This document shows, piece by piece, positions 16,521-24,666 of a stretch of 35,668 bases of DNA (positions are counted from its first letter, which is position 1; each line of letters starts with the position of its first letter). Origin of the DNA: Gemmatimonadota bacterium (GTDB taxonomy: Bacteria > Gemmatimonadota > Gemmatimonadetes > Palauibacterales > KS3-K002); the NCBI GenBank assembly GCA_020344015.1, contig CP070812.1, positions 328,118 through 363,785 on the forward strand, given 5' to 3'. The translations under genes and the position numbers were made by a program. Below the pieces are notes generated by a model, which had not been told where the DNA came from, ran no database searches, and worked only from the letters and a program-made list of their open reading frames with translations.

Positions 16521-18839
16521 ATGAGCGAAGCGCAAGGATTGGGAGCGCGCTGGCGCGAGCTGCGCCGCCACCCCGCCGTCCAGGCGGCCGCCGTCTACAT
16601 CGGCGCCAGCTGGGCACTCATCCAGGTGGCCGACATCTTCGTGCCCGACGAGCGCATCATCCGCGGGCTGGGGATCGTCCTGGCATTCGGTTTCGTGGTG
16701 GTAGTCGGGATCGCCTGGTGGACGGCGCGGGCCGAGCCGACCACCGACGCGGTCGCTGGCGAAGCCCCGGAACCCTCGACGCCGTCGGTACGGCGGCGCC
16801 GCCGCTACGCCTATGCGGCTGCCGCCCTGCTGCTCGTCGTCGGGGGCGTCTTCTGGTGGATCCGCCCCAATATCCTGGGCGCGGTCGAGCCCGACGCGCA
16901 GGTCATAGCCGTATTGCCGTTCAACGCCTCCGGCCCCGGCGTCGAGCTACTCGGCGAGGGGATGGTCGACTTGCTCTCGACGAATCTCGATGCGGTGGGC
17001 GCGATCCGCACGATCGACTCGCGCACGGTGCTGCACCGCTGGCGGCAGCGGGCGGTGGACAGCGGCCTGGACCTGGACGGCTCGCTGGCCGTCGGTCGCG
17101 ATCTCGAGGCCGGCTCGGTTTTGCTGGGCAGCGTCGTCTCCGTCGGACCCGAGGTGCGTCTATCGGCCGAGCTCTACTCGGTGCGCGGCGCCGAGTTGGC
17201 CGCAGCACGGGCGCAGGGGCCGGCCGACAGCGTTCTCTCGCTGGTTGACGATCTGGGCGTCAGCCTGTTGCGGGAGATCTGGCTGGCGCACGAGCCGCTG
17301 CCCAACCTGCGGGTGAGCGGAATCACGACCAGGAACGTCGACGCGATCCGCGCCTACCTGAAGGGGCAACAGCACTATCGGCGCTCGGAGTGGGACTCGG
17401 CGTTCGCGGCGTTCCAGGTCGCAATCGAAGCGGATTCGACCTTCGCGCTGGCGCACTACCGGCTCGGACAGGTCTACGGTTGGAACGTGAAGCTCGGGGG
17501 ATACGGGTCGGAAGGGGCACGCCGGCACGGCGAGTTGGCGCTGCGCTACAGCGACCGCCTGCCGGAGCGCGAGCGAACGATCGTCGCCGCCAACACGCTG
17601 TTCGAGGACGGTAAGATCGCGGCCCATGATACGATGCAGCGCTACGTGAACCGATTCCCAGATGATCCCGAGGGCTGGTATCTGCTCGGCGACATTCGCT
17701 ACCACGCTCAGCCGATTCTAGGGTTGGACCTCGAGCGTCTTCTCGGCCCCTTCGAGCGGGCACTCGAGCTCGATCCCTCACTCGCCCCGGCCCTCGTTCA
17801 CCCACTGGAATATGGCATCACGTTCGACGACAGCGCTCGCTACGATCGCTACCTCGATATGTTGAGGAACACTGCGTCCGCCGAGTATGCGGGTCGATTC
17901 GAACGGGCGCGTGGGATATGGGGCGAGCCGGACAGCGTCGTGCAGCGACTGGACGAGCTTGGTGGGGACAACGGTAACCTAGAGGATGAGCTTCTCAACA
18001 ACCTCTATCGCTCGCGATCGCTGCACCCGGCTATGGTGCTGCCCCTGCTGGAGATGTTCGCTTCTTACCTCGAGGTTGGATCGAACAGTTGGAAGCAGGT
18101 CTCCTCGGCCCGTGCTGCCGTCCTCTCCAGCCTGGGCCGTCTCGCCGAAGCGCGCCCACTCTTCGACAGCCTCTGGGCGATAGCCGGTCCACGCGACGCA
18201 ATCGCCTATTCCGGTCTGGGGCCCGTATTCGCGGGGCTGGCCGATCCATCGTACGCGGGCGGCCCGGTGGAAGGGCTCTTCATTCTGCCAACCGAACCCG
18301 AGGCGCGGCAGCTCTTGTTGCGGACGGCGATGATCTTCGAGCTGAGCCAGGGCCGTTCTGAGGAGGCACGGCGTTTGGGTGAGGAAGCGCTCGCCGCCGA
18401 CTCGACGCCAGAGTTCGACTTCGTGCCGGCGCTGATTGAAGCGGGGTTCGGTTGGGCGGACATCATCGACGGCGACACAGTGGGAGGCTTGCAGCGTCTG
18501 CGCACCGCACTGGACGAGGCGGGCTACGCGTACGGCCCCGTCCTCGTTTGGAATCAACAGCTACGAACCGCCCTAACGTTAGCCCTGGCCGCTCGCCCAG
18601 AGACCCGTCCGGAAGGGATCCGCCGCTTGCGCTACGCGCACACACTGGGCGAGATCGCAAACCATGGACTGTACTACCTATCCCTCGGGCAGGCGTTGGA
18701 GGCGGAAGGCGACGTCGAAGGCGCCGTCGAGGCGTATTCACACTTCTTGCACCTATGGGATAGAGCCGACCCGGAGTTGCAGCCGCGGGTCGAGACGGCG
18801 CGCCGAGCATTAGAACGATTGCGTGCCGAATCCGGTTGA
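16521..18839 (+). CDS. Membrane TPR protein with FlgO/TolB-N-like domain
   Basis: This is a 772-aa protein with an HPAVQAAAVYIGASWALIQVAD membrane region (two helices at about 18-70) of the kind that follows DNA-binding or cyclase domains in other proteins. A hydrophilic linker and a third helix (about 95-115) follow. Then comes an extracytoplasmic-type domain beginning IAVLPFNASGPGVELLGEGM (about 130-250), like the FlgO/TolB-N fold. From about 280 TPR-like helix pairs run to the C-terminus. No kinase, cyclase or DNA-binding head is present. The ATG at 16521 is preceded by AGGAG; the longer frame from 16389 lacks a site. It is probably a scaffold or receptor. It shares the ILPV/VLPF feature with the kinase at the left edge. 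Confidence 0.85.
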   Translation: MSEAQGLGARWRELRRHPAVQAAAVYIGASWALIQVADIFVPDERIIRGLGIVLAFGFVVVVGIAWWTARAEPTTDAVAGEAPEPSTPSVRRRRRYAYAAAALLLVVGGVFWWIRPNILGAVEPDAQVIAVLPFNASGPGVELLGEGMVDLLSTNLDAVGAIRTIDSRTVLHRWRQRAVDSGLDLDGSLAVGRDLEAGSVLLGSVVSVGPEVRLSAELYSVRGAELAAARAQGPADSVLSLVDDLGVSLLREIWLAHEPLPNLRVSGITTRNVDAIRAYLKGQQHYRRSEWDSAFAAFQVAIEADSTFALAHYRLGQVYGWNVKLGGYGSEGARRHGELALRYSDRLPERERTIVAANTLFEDGKIAAHDTMQRYVNRFPDDPEGWYLLGDIRYHAQPILGLDLERLLGPFERALELDPSLAPALVHPLEYGITFDDSARYDRYLDMLRNTASAEYAGRFERARGIWGEPDSVVQRLDELGGDNGNLEDELLNNLYRSRSLHPAMVLPLLEMFASYLEVGSNSWKQVSSARAAVLSSLGRLAEARPLFDSLWAIAGPRDAIAYSGLGPVFAGLADPSYAGGPVEGLFILPTEPEARQLLLRTAMIFELSQGRSEEARRLGEEALAADSTPEFDFVPALIEAGFGWADIIDGDTVGGLQRLRTALDEAGYAYGPVLVWNQQLRTALTLALAARPETRPEGIRRLRYAHTLGEIANHGLYYLSLGQALEAEGDVEGAVEAYSHFLHLWDRADPELQPRVETARRALERLRAESG

Positions 18840-18841
18840 AT

Positions 18842-19006
18842 TCGACATCCGACAACGGACAGCCGACTATCGACGCCCGGCTCACTCCTCTGCGCTGGAC
18901 GTCCCACGTTCGACGCACGACGTTGGCGCTGAGCGTCGGACGTTGGTAGTCGGTCGTTGAAGAAAAGCCGAAAATCGACAGTCGGCTGTCGGCTGTTCAA
19001 TGTCGA
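18842..19006. repeat. 165-nt imperfect palindromic element
   Basis: The outer 34-nt arms (18842-18875 and 18973-19006) match as inverted repeats at about 26 of 34 positions, including 11 consecutive bases (GACAGCCGACT type). An inner pair (18903-18916 and 18933-18946) matches at 12 of 14. As RNA it would be a long branched hairpin. It fills the gap between the TPR protein and the S33 hydrolase. It could be a MITE-like element, a transcript 3' structure or a REP-type repeat. No transposase is nearby. Confidence 0.7.
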
Positions 19007-19061
19007 GGTTCTCACATTGTTCCTTGACGAGAATCTCAGACCGATCGATCGGAGGATCGAG

Positions 19062-20519
19062 ATGCACAACGGACACCGCCACGTGTTCCTTCGGACGTTC
19101 GTCTTTCTGTTGATCGGGCCGTCGCTCGCTTTCGCCCAGGGCGTGCCGGGCACTCTCTCCACGGAGCCGTGCCAGATCCCCGAGACCGACGTGGAAGCGC
19201 GCTGCGGTACTTACACGGTGTACGAGAACCGGGCGCTCGGCTCCGGTCGGACCATCGACATCAACATCATGGTGATCCCGGCGCTCGGCGCGTCGCCACG
19301 GCCCGACCCGATCGTCCCGCTGTCCGGAGGGCCGGGCCAGGGAGCGACGGCTGCCGCACGCGGGTGGTCCCAGTCGTCGTTTCGCAGAGAGCGCGACATA
19401 GTCCTGGTGGACCAGCGGGGCACCGGGAGCTCGAACCCGCTCTACTGCGAGGTCGCGGTGGAGGGCGACCTGCAGAGCTACCTGGACCCGGCGTTCACGG
19501 CGGAGAAGTACGAGCGCTGTCGCGAGCGGCTGGAGCCGCTGGCCGACCTGACGCAGTACACGACGCCGATCTTCGCCGACGACTTGCACGAGATCCTGCT
19601 CGCCCTCGGCTACGAGCAGGTCAACCTGACGGGCGGCTCGTACGGTACACGGGCGGCCCTGGTCTACATGCGCCGACACCCCGAGACGGTGCGCACCGCG
19701 ATACTGAACGGCGTGGCGCCGATCGCGTTCCGCAACCCGCTGTACCACGCCTACGAGTCGCAGCAGGCGCTCGAGTTAACGTTCGAGCGCTGCGCGGCGG
19801 ACCCCGACTGCGACACCGCCTTTCCGAATCTAGAGCAGGAGTTCGCCGAGCTTATCGAGCGGTTGGCCAGGGAGCCGGCGCAGGTGACGATGCCGCACCC
19901 GGAGACGGGCGAAGAGGTCACGCTCAGCGTGTCGCGCTATGCGTTCGCCGAGGCGTTGCGCACTTCCATGTACTATCTGCAAGTGGCCCCCTCTATCCCG
20001 CTGCTCATCCACCGCGCCTACGAGGGTGACTACGCGTTCTTCGTCGACCTCGGCCTGAGAAGCAACATGGCGATCGTCGATGCGCTCGCCTTCGGGATGC
20101 TGCTTTCGGTCACCTGCCCGGAGGACCTGTCGCGCATCGATCCTGCTGAGATCCCCGCGCTCACCGATGGCACTTTCCTGGGCGACGACCGCGTGCGCAA
20201 CCAGCTGGCCGCCTGCAGCGTGTGGCCGGCCCGCGAGCTGCCCGCCGGCTACGGCGAACCGGTGAGCGTCGAGGTGCCGACCCTGCTGCTCTCCGGCACG
20301 ATCGATCCGGTGACGTCGCCGCGCTGGGGCGCCGAGGCCGCTAGCCATCTGCCCAACAGCCTGCACCTCGTCGTTCCCGCGGCCCACGGCGTCGGCGGAC
20401 CCTGTATCTCCACAATAAGACACGCGTTCCTGGAGAAGGGGTCGGTCGAGGGACTGGACACCTCTTGCGTTTCCGAGATCAACCTGCCGCCTTTCGACCT
20501 GACCGGCGGGCAAAGATAA
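19062..20519 (+). CDS. Exported alpha/beta hydrolase, S33-like peptidase with TAP-like C-terminus
   Basis: This is a secreted serine hydrolase similar to prolyl/tripeptidyl aminopeptidases, which release N-terminal residues from peptides. The signal peptide covers about 1-24 and ends near FAFAQG. The oxyanion loop is SGGPGQG. The nucleophile elbow GGSYGT has Ser193, the acid is Asp415 (GTIDPVT) and the base His442 (AAHGVGG), so the triad is complete. Between them is a helical lid with several cysteines (CERCRERL, CAADPDCDTAF) likely to form disulfides. GGAGG precedes ATG 19062. The longer open frame from 18957 runs through the palindromic element and is not used. It is probably monocistronic. 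A nutrient-scavenging role is inferred from the family. Confidence 0.92.
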   Translation: MHNGHRHVFLRTFVFLLIGPSLAFAQGVPGTLSTEPCQIPETDVEARCGTYTVYENRALGSGRTIDINIMVIPALGASPRPDPIVPLSGGPGQGATAAARGWSQSSFRRERDIVLVDQRGTGSSNPLYCEVAVEGDLQSYLDPAFTAEKYERCRERLEPLADLTQYTTPIFADDLHEILLALGYEQVNLTGGSYGTRAALVYMRRHPETVRTAILNGVAPIAFRNPLYHAYESQQALELTFERCAADPDCDTAFPNLEQEFAELIERLAREPAQVTMPHPETGEEVTLSVSRYAFAEALRTSMYYLQVAPSIPLLIHRAYEGDYAFFVDLGLRSNMAIVDALAFGMLLSVTCPEDLSRIDPAEIPALTDGTFLGDDRVRNQLAACSVWPARELPAGYGEPVSVEVPTLLLSGTIDPVTSPRWGAEAASHLPNSLHLVVPAAHGVGGPCISTIRHAFLEKGSVEGLDTSCVSEINLPPFDLTGGQR

Positions 20520-20940
20520 TCGGGAATTACGCGAGTTCGCGATTTCGAGGTGTCGGGAATCACGAATCCCCGGATGTTGCGTCCGGGAATCCGGCAATCC
20601 AGGAGGCGGGGGACCAGGGACGGGGCATCGATTCTTGCCCTCCCCCATTTCTGGATAGCCGGATTCACGGATTCAAATAGGCAACCCCCACCCTTCCAAG
20701 TCCCGGATCCCGAGGTCCCAAATTCGAGGATTCCCAGCAAAGCGAATAAAGGCGCGGTCTGGCGTGTATGATGAATCGAGGGCGGAGGCGGCCTCGTGGC
20801 CCTAGGCGTATCGAGTTGGTTTTCATATATTTGGGCTGCAGGTGCCTCCGGCGGTCGATTCCGGCCGCGCGCCCGCGACAGCCTTCCCCTACCGAGAACT
20901 CACCTTCCGGCGTGTCACATCGCCAAGCGAGGGGTCCGTC
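20520..20940. repeat. Gene-free stretch with GGGAATC/GATTCCC phrases and a large stem-loop
   Basis: No coding frame is convincing here. The first 220 bases hold many copies of GGAATC or GATTCC. GAATCCGGCAATCCAG (20587-20602) pairs with CTGGATAGCCGGATTC (20651-20666) at 15 of 16 positions, and G-rich and C-rich inner arms extend it, forming a strong stem-loop past the S33 stop. ATTCGAGGATTCCCA (20722-20736) resembles the repeats at 11278 and 26726. The remaining part to 20940 is the SPFH leader, with a TATATT at 20826. I see nothing else. Confidence 0.6.
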
Positions 20941-22095
20941 ATGACTGAGTTTCTAAGCGTCATCGAGTGGTTCGATGCCACGGGCCAGGAGATCATCCAT
21001 CGCATCCCGCAGGAGGGGTCGGCGGAGACGAAGTTCGGCTCGCAGGTCATCGTGCGGGAGAACCAGGCGGCTATCTTCTTCCGCGACGGCAAGGGCCTCG
21101 ATGTGCTCGGTCCCGGCCGACACACCCTGAGCACAGCCAACATTCCCATCGTCACGAAAATCCTCTCGCTGCCCTGGAACTTCACTTCGCCGTTCCGGGT
21201 GGAGGTCGTCTTCGTGAACATGAAGTTGTTCCCCGACCTCAAGTGGGGTACGGCGCAGCCGGTGGCATACCGGGACGCGGACCTGGGTCTGGTCAGGCTG
21301 CGCGCCTACGGGAACTACGCGATCCAGATCCGTGAGCCGCTGGTCTTCGTTAACGCGTTGGCCGGCACGATGGGCTCGTTTCTGACGGTCGACATCAAGG
21401 ACTACCTGCGTGACATCATCGTCAGCCGGCTGAACGACTATCTGGGCGAGAAGCTGCGCACGATCTTCGACCTGCCCAGCCAGTACGACGAGATGGGGCA
21501 GGAGGTGCACGACCGGCTGAGCCACGACTTCCAGCGCTACGGAATCAACCTGGCCGACTTCTTCATCACTTCGATCACTCCTCCGGAAGAGGTGGAGAAG
21601 GCGATCGATGAGCGTGCACAGATGGCGGCGCTGGGCGACCTGGACAAGTTCCTGAAGATGAAGGCGGCCCGCGCGCTGGAGGGCGGTGGCGGCGGCGGCG
21701 GTGGCGCCGCGAGCGACATGGTCGGGCTGGGCGCCGGGGCCGGGATGGGAGCCGGCATCGGGGCGATGCTGCCCGTGATGATCTTCGAGGCGTTCAAGGG
21801 GCAGCCCGGTCAGGCGTCTCCGGGCGCCGGCGGCGGCGCCGCAGCGGCCACCGCCTGCCCCGCATGCCACACCGAGGTCGCGCCGGACATGCGCTTCTGC
21901 TCACACTGCGGAGAATCGCTGGTCGCCGGAGACCGCTGCGAGAAGTGCGAAGGGCAGCTGGCGCCCGACGCGAAGTTCTGCGGCCGCTGCGGCGAACCCG
22001 TCGGGGTGACCGAGCGCTCGTGCCCGAACTGCGGGGTCAAGGTCACGGCGGGCGCACGCTTCTGCATGGAGTGCGGGGATCGGGTGACCGAGTAA
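20941..22095 (+). CDS. SPFH-domain protein with C-terminal zinc ribbons (YdjI-like)
   Basis: This is a 384-aa protein. Residues of about 20-240 form an SPFH (stomatin/prohibitin/flotillin) domain of the 'virion core protein'-like branch (FGSQVIVRENQAAIFFRDGK; LPSQYDEMGQEVHDRLSHDF; SITPPEEVEKAIDERAQMAA). There is no N-terminal membrane helix, so peripheral membrane association is likely. A Gly-rich linker (GGGGGGGG, about 250) and a glycine/alanine helix of about 265-300 come next, then six CxxC pairs (306-384: CPAC, CSHC, CEKC, CGRC, CPNC, CMEC), making three zinc ribbons. In Bacillus, YdjI of this type links PspA to the membrane; a similar scaffold role is inferred here. ATG 20941 follows GAGGGG. 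Three zinc-ribbon genes follow on the same strand. Confidence 0.93.
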   Translation: MTEFLSVIEWFDATGQEIIHRIPQEGSAETKFGSQVIVRENQAAIFFRDGKGLDVLGPGRHTLSTANIPIVTKILSLPWNFTSPFRVEVVFVNMKLFPDLKWGTAQPVAYRDADLGLVRLRAYGNYAIQIREPLVFVNALAGTMGSFLTVDIKDYLRDIIVSRLNDYLGEKLRTIFDLPSQYDEMGQEVHDRLSHDFQRYGINLADFFITSITPPEEVEKAIDERAQMAALGDLDKFLKMKAARALEGGGGGGGGAASDMVGLGAGAGMGAGIGAMLPVMIFEAFKGQPGQASPGAGGGAAAATACPACHTEVAPDMRFCSHCGESLVAGDRCEKCEGQLAPDAKFCGRCGEPVGVTERSCPNCGVKVTAGARFCMECGDRVTE

Positions 22096-22107
22096 GGCTC
22101 ATACTCC

Positions 22108-22183
22108 CCATCGCCATCGCCGTCCCCATCGTCATCGAGCGAACCTACGAGGTCGCCGACGATGGCGATGCCGATGGCGATGG
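22108..22183 (+). other. Long intercistronic hairpin of (CCATCG)n/(CGATGG)n arms
   Basis: The 26-nt left arm (22108-22133) is complementary to the right arm (22158-22183) with three mismatches, around a 24-nt loop. It is built from CCATCG-type units. It lies between the SPFH stop and the next start, so it would fold in the polycistronic RNA. It might limit read-through or stabilise the upstream mRNA. No protein is convincingly encoded here. Confidence 0.75.
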
Positions 22184-22204
22184 CGATGGCGAACGGTGAG
22201 GAGA

Positions 22205-22963
22205 ATGGCAGCGCAGCAAGCGCTGAACCCCAAATGTCCGCAATGCGGCGGCCCGGTGGAAGTACCCGAGGGTGTCGCCTACGCCCGCTGCCGGTTCTGC
22301 AACTCGGAATCGTTCGTCGATCTCAGCGGCGCGCTCATCCACCAAGTCATCCGTAAAACAGTGCGCGCTTCCCGGGTCCCCGGCTTACTAAAGGCCCGGG
22401 CGCGTGAGGCCGGGTACCCCGACGCCACCGTTGTCAGGCTCAAGCTGGTCAACGAACCGATCTGGGAGGTCGAAAGCCCAGACGGTAGGCGCTTGTCCAT
22501 CGGCGCTCGGCCGGGCCCGGAGGGCCGCTTCACCCAGGTGCGACTGCCCGGCGGCGAGCGGGCCTTCATACAGCCGGAGGAGCGGGACAGCGCCGCCGAA
22601 TGGGAGGAACCGGAGCTGGCGCCCGAGTCGTTGCCCGAGGTGGCTGCCCGGGCGACCGGCCGGCCGCTGGCAGTGAAGACGATCCGGCTCATCCATCGGC
22701 CGATATATAAAGGACTGATCCGCATCGGAGAGACAACGAGCGCCTTCCAACTGGACGGCGTGAGCGCCGAGTTGATCGACGTCGACTGGCCGGTCCGGCC
22801 CCGCTACTCGCGTCGCAACAAGGCGTGGCTGGCAAGCGCAATAATGATCGTCGTCGCCGCGCTGCTGCCGGCGAAGTTCGCGGCGCCGGCGGTGCTCGTG
22901 ATCGGCCTCTACTTCATGATGGCGTTGGCGCGGGCAGGTAAGCCGAAGAGGGCGACGTCGTGA
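22205..22963 (+). CDS. Zinc-ribbon membrane protein A of the SPFH operon
   Basis: This is a 252-aa protein with an N-terminal zinc ribbon: Cys11, Cys14, Cys29 and Cys32 (CxxC-x14-CxxC). A beta-rich middle follows (YPDATVVRLKLVNEPIWEVE), which could bind a ligand or another subunit, then a linker. Near the C-terminus a hydrophobic stretch of about 206-240 makes one or two helices in the membrane, with a basic tail. The function is unknown; the ribbon and membrane tail resemble the YdjG/YdjH-type partners of SPFH proteins. The start is GTG 22196 or ATG 22205; neither ribosome site is good. The stop overlaps the next start as GTGA, so translation is coupled. Confidence 0.8.
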   Translation: MAAQQALNPKCPQCGGPVEVPEGVAYARCRFCNSESFVDLSGALIHQVIRKTVRASRVPGLLKARAREAGYPDATVVRLKLVNEPIWEVESPDGRRLSIGARPGPEGRFTQVRLPGGERAFIQPEERDSAAEWEEPELAPESLPEVAARATGRPLAVKTIRLIHRPIYKGLIRIGETTSAFQLDGVSAELIDVDWPVRPRYSRRNKAWLASAIMIVVAALLPAKFAAPAVLVIGLYFMMALARAGKPKRATS

Positions 22964-23925
22964 ACGAGCTCAAGCTCTACCCGATCAAGTGCCCGCAGTG
23001 CGGGGCGCCCGAGGTCGTTCGCGAAGGCACGCGTATCACGCCGTGCGAGCGCTGTGGGGCGACGCTCTGTCTGACCGAGGTGCACTCACCACGCTACGAG
23101 GTCACATCGAACCTGAGCGCGGCGCAGGCGGTCTCGGTAGGTCGCGCCTGGATGGAAAGGCAGGGCAAGGTCGGCATCTTCGGCCGGCCGGAACTCGTGT
23201 TCATGCCGTTCCACGAGATTTGCGGCCGCCGGGTCGGCGTCTTCGAGCGCCGGGTGCCGGAACGGCATCGCGTCTACAAGGAACGCTATGACCCGGCATC
23301 GGGCGGCACCGTGATGGAGCCGACCTACGAGTACACGGAAAAAGAGGACACCAAGGTCATGGTGGCCGACGTCGAGCACATGACCCCGGCGGCGCGTGCT
23401 CCCTGGGACCTGGCCATGTTCGACGCCCGCGCGGCGCGCCGGCTCGCGCCGCTGCGGTCGTTCGACCTCGTCGAGGCGCAGCGCCGCGCCACCGTCTTCG
23501 CCGAGGATCAGTCGCCCGATGCGACCGCGCACGAGCGGTTCGCCAAGAAGGCCACCGAGATGGTCGCCGCCTCGGGGCGCACCCTCTTCTTCCCCTTCTG
23601 GTCGATCCCGGTCCAGACCGAGGCGGGTATCTACGAGATCGTGATCGACGGCGTCAGCGGCAACATCATTGCCTGGCGCATGCCCGAGACCTTCAGGATT
23701 CCCGGCCTGGCCTGGGCCGTGCTCGCCGTGCCGGGGGCGCTGGCCCTCGGTCAGGCGCTCCACGCCACGTTCCTCGGCGAGGCCTTCTTCGACCCGGTCG
23801 TGCTGTTCGTGGCCGGGATCATCGGCACCGTCACGGCACTGGTTCGCTCCAATCGCCCCGACTGGCAGATCCGTAGCTGGCCGGAGGCCGGAGCCATACC
23901 GAGGTTCGAGCGCAGTGAGGCCTAG
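22960..23925 (+). CDS. Zinc-ribbon membrane protein B of the SPFH operon
   Basis: This is a 321-aa protein that begins like its neighbour, with Cys11, Cys14, Cys29 and Cys32. A middle domain (about 45-210) has charged alpha/beta character. A FPFWSIPVQTEAGIYEIVIDG segment (about 210-235) comes before two membrane helices (about 250-275 and 280-300), then a short basic tail. The FPFW motif recurs as LPYW in the next gene, supporting common origin. It starts with GTG overlapping the previous TGA. The specific role is unknown; it probably forms a membrane complex with A, C and the SPFH protein. Confidence 0.8.
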   Translation: MNELKLYPIKCPQCGAPEVVREGTRITPCERCGATLCLTEVHSPRYEVTSNLSAAQAVSVGRAWMERQGKVGIFGRPELVFMPFHEICGRRVGVFERRVPERHRVYKERYDPASGGTVMEPTYEYTEKEDTKVMVADVEHMTPAARAPWDLAMFDARAARRLAPLRSFDLVEAQRRATVFAEDQSPDATAHERFAKKATEMVAASGRTLFFPFWSIPVQTEAGIYEIVIDGVSGNIIAWRMPETFRIPGLAWAVLAVPGALALGQALHATFLGEAFFDPVVLFVAGIIGTVTALVRSNRPDWQIRSWPEAGAIPRFERSEA

Positions 23926-24583
23926 CGCGCCCGGGCCGCGGGTCATCGTGCTGCGCTGCAAGGCGTGCCGGACGGAGCTGCCGGCGGCTTCCAACGATGT
24001 CGCCTTCCGCTGTCCCCAGTGCGGGCGTGCCTGGGAGATCGAAACGGGGGGATTGATCGAGCGGCCGTCGTATTTCGTGGCCGCGCCGAGCGGCAAGCGC
24101 CAACCGATCCTCTACCTGCCCTACTGGAGCTTCACCATCGAGGCCGAGGTCAAAGCGGCTTTCCTGGCGGAAGGGGATGAGCTAGGAGCCCGGGACAAGG
24201 CAGCTCGCTACAAGCGCGGCTGGGTAGCGGCGTACTCGATCCACCGGCCCACCTACGTCGGTGAGTGGGGCGCCGCCTACACGCGCATCAACCCCAAGTG
24301 GGAGGTACGCAGCGGCCACGGCCCCCAGGCGCCGGGCGCGACGATCTCGGGCGTGGACGGCCAGAGCATCGTCGGCCACTACGTGCTCGGCGATATCGAT
24401 CGCAAGGCCGACATCGGCGACCTCGACCTCGACCTAGAAGTCGGCGACCCCGAGCTGTGGGCGATACCCTGCTACGATCTGGGCGAGGTGATCCGCTGCC
24501 CCTGGACCCGGGGCGAGCTGCCCGCCGCCTGCCTCGACGACCTCTCCGAGATCCGCCGCGCCCTCGAGCGCCGCGAGGCCTGA
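23915..24583 (+). CDS. Zinc-ribbon protein C of the SPFH operon
   Basis: This is a 222-aa protein without a membrane helix. Its N-terminal ribbon has the same spacing as A and B: CKAC and CPQC separated by 14 residues (Cys15, 18, 33, 36 from this start). A PILYLPYWSFTIEAEV segment echoes the FPFWSI of protein B, so B and C share two elements. The rest is soluble alpha/beta with acidic D-repeats (GDIDRKADIGDLDLDLEVGD). It starts within the end of gene B, on another frame (GTG 23915; GTG 23948 is the alternative). The function is unknown; it may be the cytoplasmic part of the SPFH-linked complex. Confidence 0.78.
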   Translation: MRPSAPGPRVIVLRCKACRTELPAASNDVAFRCPQCGRAWEIETGGLIERPSYFVAAPSGKRQPILYLPYWSFTIEAEVKAAFLAEGDELGARDKAARYKRGWVAAYSIHRPTYVGEWGAAYTRINPKWEVRSGHGPQAPGATISGVDGQSIVGHYVLGDIDRKADIGDLDLDLEVGDPELWAIPCYDLGEVIRCPWTRGELPAACLDDLSEIRRALERREA

Positions 24584-24666
24584 GCCCAACCCACCCCTAG
24601 CCACCGGACCGGCCAAGCCAGAGATTACCCTCCTCCAAGTACTCAGCCACGGAGGAGCATCCACAA

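Noticed and set aside
18957..19061. The upstream extension of the S33 hydrolase
   Set aside because: Runs through the palindromic element; the ribosome site and signal peptide are at 19062.
22162..22356. Short plus-strand frame with Met/Ala repeats
   Set aside because: It is the hexamer arm of the hairpin read as codons; no ribosome site.
23086..24096. A 336-codon minus-strand frame across the zinc-ribbon genes
   Set aside because: Shadow; the plus-strand frames have conserved CxxC motifs and coupled starts, and the minus frame has no domain.
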